From: Ketobacter alkanivorans
GTDB taxonomy: Bacteria > Pseudomonadota > Gammaproteobacteria > Pseudomonadales > Ketobacteraceae
Assembly (NCBI RefSeq): GCF_002863865.1
Contig: NZ_CP022684.1
Coordinates: forward strand, 984,931 to 1,048,930
DNA: 64,000 nucleotides
Reading direction: 5' to 3'
Shown here: positions 59,783 through 64,000 of the stretch, one piece after another
How positions within the stretch are numbered: the first letter of the stretch is position 1
How the letters are laid out: each line of letters begins with the position of its first letter
Made by a program: the position numbers and the translations under genes
Notes under the pieces: model-generated
Seen by the model: the letters and a program-made list of their open reading frames with translations, nothing else
Database searches by the model: none
Told to the model about the DNA's origin: nothing

Positions 59783-61723
59783 TCAGCGCTTGCGGCGGCG
59801 GTACACAGCAACACCCACCACCAGCAACGTTAATAAAACAGGTACCAGTGCAATATTGATCAGTTTTAATGTGAAGTCCAGTTGTTCAATATCCTTGTTC
59901 AGCTGGTGCTGCACATCTCGCAACTGTTTACGGATCTTGAGCTTTTGTTGCTGGAACTGCATAAGCTGGGCTTCGACCTCTGGCGTCAGCGTGATGGTGT
60001 TGCCTGCCTCACCCTGCTGACTCTGCAATTGCAGCAATTGTTGCTCGACCTGCTCCAACTGGTTCTGCAAATCCTGCTCTACATTCTGGAAACGGGCTTC
60101 CGCTTCGCGCTGCATCTCTTTCACCACAGTGAAAGGACGGAAATATCGGCCCTGCCCTCGGATGCTGATCAGATCGCCGCTACCGGACAGCATATCCACG
60201 GAATTGAAAAAGAAATCACCGTTGTCCGCGAAAGGCGTCGCCATGCTTTGACCGAAGAACTGTTGCACTTGCACCCAAAGTCGATCGGTGAGCACATCGG
60301 TGTCCGCGACAATGATCACATTGATAGGCTTGACGGATTCCTGTAGATATTCCGCCGGTTTTGCCTCCGCTGAGGGATCATCGGCTGACTCGACAGTCGC
60401 TTCCGGTGTGGGCGCATCTTCTGAGCTGGCCTCACCTTCTGATACCGGCACGCCGTCAGGGAACGCGGTTTTCACCTGCCCTCGAACTGTCGCCGCCAGC
60501 ACATACTCCTCCCCGGTGGGGTTGAAACCTACTCCAAGCGCTCTTGGATCCTGCATCATATCCAACTTGCTGGAGACAATGGGCATAGCGTATTGAGTAG
60601 ACTTCATGAGCGCGATCATTTCTGTGGTGGCTTTCTCCACAGGCTTCAGGTATCCGGCTGTGGACAGATGCAGGGTCTCCAACTGACTGACGATCTGATT
60701 ATCCCGCGCCAGGTTTTGATCACTCAGCTGCAAAATACCCAGATGACGCATGGGCTGACCATTAGCACCTGACACCTGCAAAGCCAGCTGGGCATCGCCA
60801 ATAAATTCACTGGTGGACACATCAACACCCCAGGCGTTAAACAACTTATTCAGATCGTCGGACGCTTTACTGGCGGCCCCCTGCGACTGCTCGGCATAAG
60901 GGTCTACAAAAAATAGCGCATGACCTCCCCGCAATACGTACTGATCAATAGCAAACAGGGTTTGCTGGGTAAGCTCCTTGGGATGAATGACCACCAACAG
61001 ATCATAATCTTCGTTCGCTATCTCATCTTCATCGTTGCCTAAGGTGGTCACATCAAATAACTGTTTGACCTGAGCAACAGTGAACCAGGGCTGAGTAGGC
61101 TGACGCATCATCATATTGAACCCACCGTCCACTTCCAGGCCAGCGATCAACGCTACCCTGGGTTTGCGCTCCTGGCTGACCTGATAGATCATTTTAGCGA
61201 TGTCGTATTCTAGGAATTCCTGTCGATCTGGTTTAAAGAACGGAATTTGCAGGGTAGCCCGTTCATTTTCCTCAGGTGTGGCACCTTCGACCAACTCACC
61301 GTATTGGGCCACCAACCCGAAATACACAGAATCACCGCTATTACCAATGGGCGCTGCCTGCAAACCGAAAGCGGCGGCACGATCCTCGTCCTCAGAGAAG
61401 GGTTCAGGATCAATGACCGTCAACGTAATTTTGCCGTTTGACGCCAGCACGTATTCTTCAAGCAATTCACGCACTTGCTTGGCATAACTGCGCCAGCCTA
61501 ACGCCTCTTTGGTAGTGGAATCGGAGAAGAAGAAATACAGCTCCAGGGGCCGCTCTAACCCCGCCACAATATTCTTGCTACCGTCTGACAACGTATAGAG
61601 CCCACCTTCGGTAAGATCCACCCGCGCCCCTTTAAACAACCAATCTGTAAACAGTGTTGAAAACAATACAACCACTGCCAGCACGACAAGGCCGGCACCT
61701 GAAAACCATTTGCTTACTCGCAT
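59783..61723 (-). CDS. GldG-like ABC-transport auxiliary protein
   Basis: 646 aa. One N-terminal membrane helix (GLVVLAVVVLFSTLFTDWLF), a large periplasmic domain of the ABC_transp_aux type (RVDLTEGGLYTLSDGSKNIVAGLERPLELYFFFS; PRVALIAGLEVDGGFNM; LLVVIHPKELTQQTLFAIDQYVLRGGHALFFVDPYAE), an acidic low-complexity insert (~residues 420-460), a coiled coil (~540-610), and a C-terminal helix with RRRKR. Homologous to GldG of the gliding-associated system, but its role here is unknown. Third gene of an ATPase-permease-auxiliary unit. Confidence 0.85.
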   Translation of the reverse strand: MRVSKWFSGAGLVVLAVVVLFSTLFTDWLFKGARVDLTEGGLYTLSDGSKNIVAGLERPLELYFFFSDSTTKEALGWRSYAKQVRELLEEYVLASNGKITLTVIDPEPFSEDEDRAAAFGLQAAPIGNSGDSVYFGLVAQYGELVEGATPEENERATLQIPFFKPDRQEFLEYDIAKMIYQVSQERKPRVALIAGLEVDGGFNMMMRQPTQPWFTVAQVKQLFDVTTLGNDEDEIANEDYDLLVVIHPKELTQQTLFAIDQYVLRGGHALFFVDPYAEQSQGAASKASDDLNKLFNAWGVDVSTSEFIGDAQLALQVSGANGQPMRHLGILQLSDQNLARDNQIVSQLETLHLSTAGYLKPVEKATTEMIALMKSTQYAMPIVSSKLDMMQDPRALGVGFNPTGEEYVLAATVRGQVKTAFPDGVPVSEGEASSEDAPTPEATVESADDPSAEAKPAEYLQESVKPINVIIVADTDVLTDRLWVQVQQFFGQSMATPFADNGDFFFNSVDMLSGSGDLISIRGQGRYFRPFTVVKEMQREAEARFQNVEQDLQNQLEQVEQQLLQLQSQQGEAGNTITLTPEVEAQLMQFQQQKLKIRKQLRDVQHQLNKDIEQLDFTLKLINIALVPVLLTLLVVGVAVYRRRKR

Positions 61724-61737
61724 TGTGTCGGCTCCTC

Positions 61738-62475
61738 TTAGCTGGCTTTTTTCATATCAATGACAATTGCAGTGGCCATCAGCCAGCCCACAATCATGAT
61801 GCAGAAATACACAATATCCCGCAGATCAAGAACGCCTTTGGCAAAAGCGTTGAAATGCGTGAGAAAGCTTAATGCAGCGATGGATTCCATCACCCAATCT
61901 GCCATCCAGCCAGGCACCCACCCCATGACGATGTCCATTCCGCTTACCATCATCAGAAAGCACACGACTACGGTGAGAATAAAGGCGATCACCTGATTTT
62001 TAGTGCAGGCTGAAATACACGACCCTACCGCCAGCATGGCTCCCGCCATAAACCAACTGCCAACGTAACTGCCCAATATCACGCCATTATCAGGATCGCC
62101 CAGATAATTCACGGTAAACCACATGGGAAACGTCAAAAACAACGCAATACCCGTAAATACCCATGCAGCCAGATACTTGCCCAGCACCATATCACGCAGG
62201 CTGATCGGCAGTGTCATCAACAGCTCGAGGGTTCCACTTTTACGTTCCTCTGCCCATAACCGCATCGACAATGCAGGCACCAAGAACAAATACAGCCAGG
62301 GATGGTAATTAAAGAACGCCTTAAGATCCGCCTGCCCGTTCTGAAAAAAACCGCCGAAGAAGAACGCGAACGAACCCGCCAGCACTAAAAAGATAACGAT
62401 AAATACGTAAGCCAATGGCGTTGCAAAATAGCTGGCCAGCTCCCGCTTAAATACGACTGATAGCTGACTCATCAC
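61738..62475 (-). CDS. ABC transporter permease (GldF-like)
   Basis: 245 aa with about six membrane segments and a conserved ABC-2 loop. Start VVFKRELASYFATPLAYVFIVIFLVLAGSFAFFFGGFF; AEERKSGTLELLMTLPISLRDMVLGKYLAAWVF is the diagnostic block. Pairs with the upstream ATPase; the stop-start overlap (ATGA) suggests coupled translation. Substrate unknown. Confidence 0.9.
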   Translation of the reverse strand: MMSQLSVVFKRELASYFATPLAYVFIVIFLVLAGSFAFFFGGFFQNGQADLKAFFNYHPWLYLFLVPALSMRLWAEERKSGTLELLMTLPISLRDMVLGKYLAAWVFTGIALFLTFPMWFTVNYLGDPDNGVILGSYVGSWFMAGAMLAVGSCISACTKNQVIAFILTVVVCFLMMVSGMDIVMGWVPGWMADWVMESIAALSFLTHFNAFAKGVLDLRDIVYFCIMIVGWLMATAIVIDMKKAS

Positions 62476-63389
62476 GCCACCTCCCCTGTGATCGTACGAA
62501 ACACCTCATCCAGACGGCCACGCTCTACGTGCAGCTCGTCAACCTGCCAGCCGTGCTTCTGGATCAAATTATTCACCGGAGCAAACAGCGCGGCACCGGA
62601 TCGAGGAAACACCACGATCTTATGCTCGTCGACTTCAACACTGGCTACCTCAGGCAGCTTCACCAGCTCGCTTTCGGCATTAGCGGCGCTTTGCAAGCTC
62701 ATGGTGACCGCGCCGTGATAACGAGAACGGGCCTCCAATTGATCGGGGGTGCCGTCCGCCAAAATACGGCCACCGGCAATGATGATTGCACGAGAACACA
62801 CGGCAGAGACCTCTTCCAGGATATGGGTGGATACGATAACGATCTTGTCCTTGGAAAGATTGGCAATGAGGCTGCGTACCTCCTGCTTTTGATTAGGGTC
62901 GAGGCCGTCGGTGGGCTCGTCCAGAATCAGTACCTTAGGATCGTGAATGATCGCCTGCGCCAGCCCCACCCGGCGCTTGAAGCCTTTTGACAGTGTTTCG
63001 ATGGATTGGTCGAACACCGCACTCAACTGCAGCGCAGCTTCCACCCGCTGTACTCTGGCATTCAGATCTGCACCACGAAAACCGCGAATCTGACCTATAA
63101 AATTCAAAAATTGGCGTGGCGTCATATCGCCATAACTGGGGGCCCCTTCCGGCAGATAACCAATCAGCTCTTTGGCTTTCAAGGGTTGCTCGGTGGCATC
63201 ATGACCAAATACAGTCACTTTACCGGAGGTAGGTGCCATAAAACCGGTGATCATCTTCATGGTGGTGGATTTACCGGCTCCGTTAGGGCCCAGAAAACCC
63301 AGCACCTCCCCCGGTGCCACTGAAAAAGAAAGGCCGTTTACCGCCGTAAACTGGCCAAATGTCTTAGTGAGATTGTCGATTCTGATCAT
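62472..63389 (-). CDS. ABC transporter ATP-binding protein (GldA-like)
   Basis: 305 aa. Walker A GPNGAGKSTTMK (~residue 35), signature LSKGFKRRVGLAQAIIHDP, Walker B VLILDEPTDGLDPNQ, switch His in VIVSTHILEEV. The ~80-residue C-terminal extension is as in Ccm/Nod/Gld-type exporters. Powers the GldF-like permease. First gene of the three-gene unit, with a 320-base divergent spacer to plsB. Confidence 0.93.
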   Translation of the reverse strand: MIRIDNLTKTFGQFTAVNGLSFSVAPGEVLGFLGPNGAGKSTTMKMITGFMAPTSGKVTVFGHDATEQPLKAKELIGYLPEGAPSYGDMTPRQFLNFIGQIRGFRGADLNARVQRVEAALQLSAVFDQSIETLSKGFKRRVGLAQAIIHDPKVLILDEPTDGLDPNQKQEVRSLIANLSKDKIVIVSTHILEEVSAVCSRAIIIAGGRILADGTPDQLEARSRYHGAVTMSLQSAANAESELVKLPEVASVEVDEHKIVVFPRSGAALFAPVNNLIQKHGWQVDELHVERGRLDEVFRTITGEVA

Positions 63390-63709
63390 GTTTGTTTCCT
63401 GTTGCTCCTGGCAGCGTGCGATAACATTCGCTCAGACACGAAAAGACAGTTAAACGTTAGATAGTTTGTCATAAGCGCGTTGGCTTATCCTGAAAACGCC
63501 TTTTTGACAGAGCCGGCTGCGGAAAGTTCTGAGAAATTTCACCCCCCGGCCCGCCGGTAATATGAGTTCACAACACTGACTTTTCAACCGCTTATTTTGC
63601 TATATCGTACACATTAATGCTTTGTTACAGTGAACGATGTAAGATTTTTGCCTAAGCCGTCGTTAGGCAGTAGACTGCAGCCATTTTGAAGGACTCTATA
63701 GGTAGTTAC
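63390..63709. other. Divergent spacer between the ABC-transporter unit and plsB
   Basis: 320 bases without a gene. It should hold promoters for both directions; none clear was found by eye. A GC-rich stretch (CCCCCCGGCCCGCCGG) sits near 63543-63558. Confidence 0.55.
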
Positions 63710-64000
63710 ATGACTCACTGGTTAGGATTGGATCTGCTGCTCATCTGGCTAATCAAGCAATTTCTGTTCTGGATGGTACGTGCCAACGTGCAACCAGAGT
63801 CACGGGAAAGCCTGAATGTTGACCCCAATCTTCCGGTTTGCTATGTACTGAAAAACGAGTCTATCGCCGATTACCTGGTGATGGCCCGCGAGTGCAGTAA
63901 CCTGGGCCTTCCGGATCCTACCAAAGGCCTGCAGGTGGGCCAGTATCACCATAAACGGGCCTCTTATTTCCTGACCGCCAAGGGCTGGTTTTGGGAGCGC
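63710..64000 (+). CDS. plsB: PlsB, glycerol-3-phosphate acyltransferase (5' part only)
   Basis: 97 codons to the window edge. Hydrophobic start (WLGLDLLLIWLIKQFLFWMVRANV), then the PlsB-like LNVDPNLPVCYVLKNESIADYLVMARECSNLGLPDP. This enzyme adds the first acyl chain in phospholipid synthesis. The acyltransferase motifs HX4D lie outside the window, so the call rests on the N-terminal pattern. Confidence 0.85.
   Translation, partial: MTHWLGLDLLLIWLIKQFLFWMVRANVQPESRESLNVDPNLPVCYVLKNESIADYLVMARECSNLGLPDPTKGLQVGQYHHKRASYFLTAKGWFWER

Overview
This 64 kb chromosomal window comes from a gammaproteobacterium of the Pseudomonadales/Oceanospirillales type. The evidence is gene order: cheV-cheR beside flgBCDE/flgFGHIJ, flgA-flgM-flgN-PilZ, alaS-lysC-csrA-tRNA-Ser-tRNA-Arg, and pyrG-kdsA-eno-ftsB-ispDF-truD-pcm-nlpD-rpoS-fdxA-mutS-pncC-recA. 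A Na+-pumping oxaloacetate decarboxylase, a Baeyer-Villiger-type monooxygenase, a paired acyl-CoA dehydrogenase operon and an Anr regulator suggest a marine, lipid- or hydrocarbon-using organism (an Alcanivorax/Ketobacter-like lineage is an inference, not shown). Most of the window is ordinary core genome.

Layout. 1-11.8 kb: flagellar rod, hook and ring genes on the minus strand (flgJ cut by the window edge), in two transcription units each with a good sigma-54 promoter and separated by a bidirectional terminator. cheR and cheV follow, then plus-strand flgA, flgM (with a sigma-28 promoter), flgN and a PilZ flagellar brake. 11.8-16.5 kb: an arsS-type radical SAM gene with two glycosyltransferases, then two acyl-CoA dehydrogenases. 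16.8-27.2 kb: tRNA-Arg(CCT), modBC without modA, a rhomboid protease gene (glpG) split by a complete IS256-family element, bcp, hemH, a kinase-pseudokinase membrane protein, a small unknown gene, a lipoprotein and an AraC-type regulator. 27.2-37.7 kb: oadGAB, two tRNAs, csrA, lysC, alaS, recX, a phasin-like gene and a coiled-coil gene. 37.7-46.8 kb: a flavin monooxygenase, anr, hemN (with an Anr box), recA (with a LexA box), pncC, mutS and fdxA. 46.8-63.4 kb: two small-RNA genes, rpoS, nlpD, a DUF368 transporter, pcm, truD, ispF, ispD, ftsB, eno, kdsA, pyrG, tilS and a GldAFG-like ABC exporter. The start of plsB closes the window.

The most interesting part is the fdxA-rpoS spacer. On the minus strand it holds two tandem small RNAs of the CsrB/RsmZ kind: a short one (about 120 nt, 6 GGA motifs) and a long one (about 290 nt, 20 GGA motifs). 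Many of the GGA motifs sit in hairpin loops. Both RNAs end in the same type of terminator module, and each has an upstream TGTGAG-type palindrome resembling the GacA/UvrY box. With csrA in the same window, this gives a CsrA regulator plus a dual-RNA sponge next to rpoS. A second clear event is the IS256-family insertion in glpG: the 8-bp target duplication is intact, and removing the element restores one continuous reading frame.
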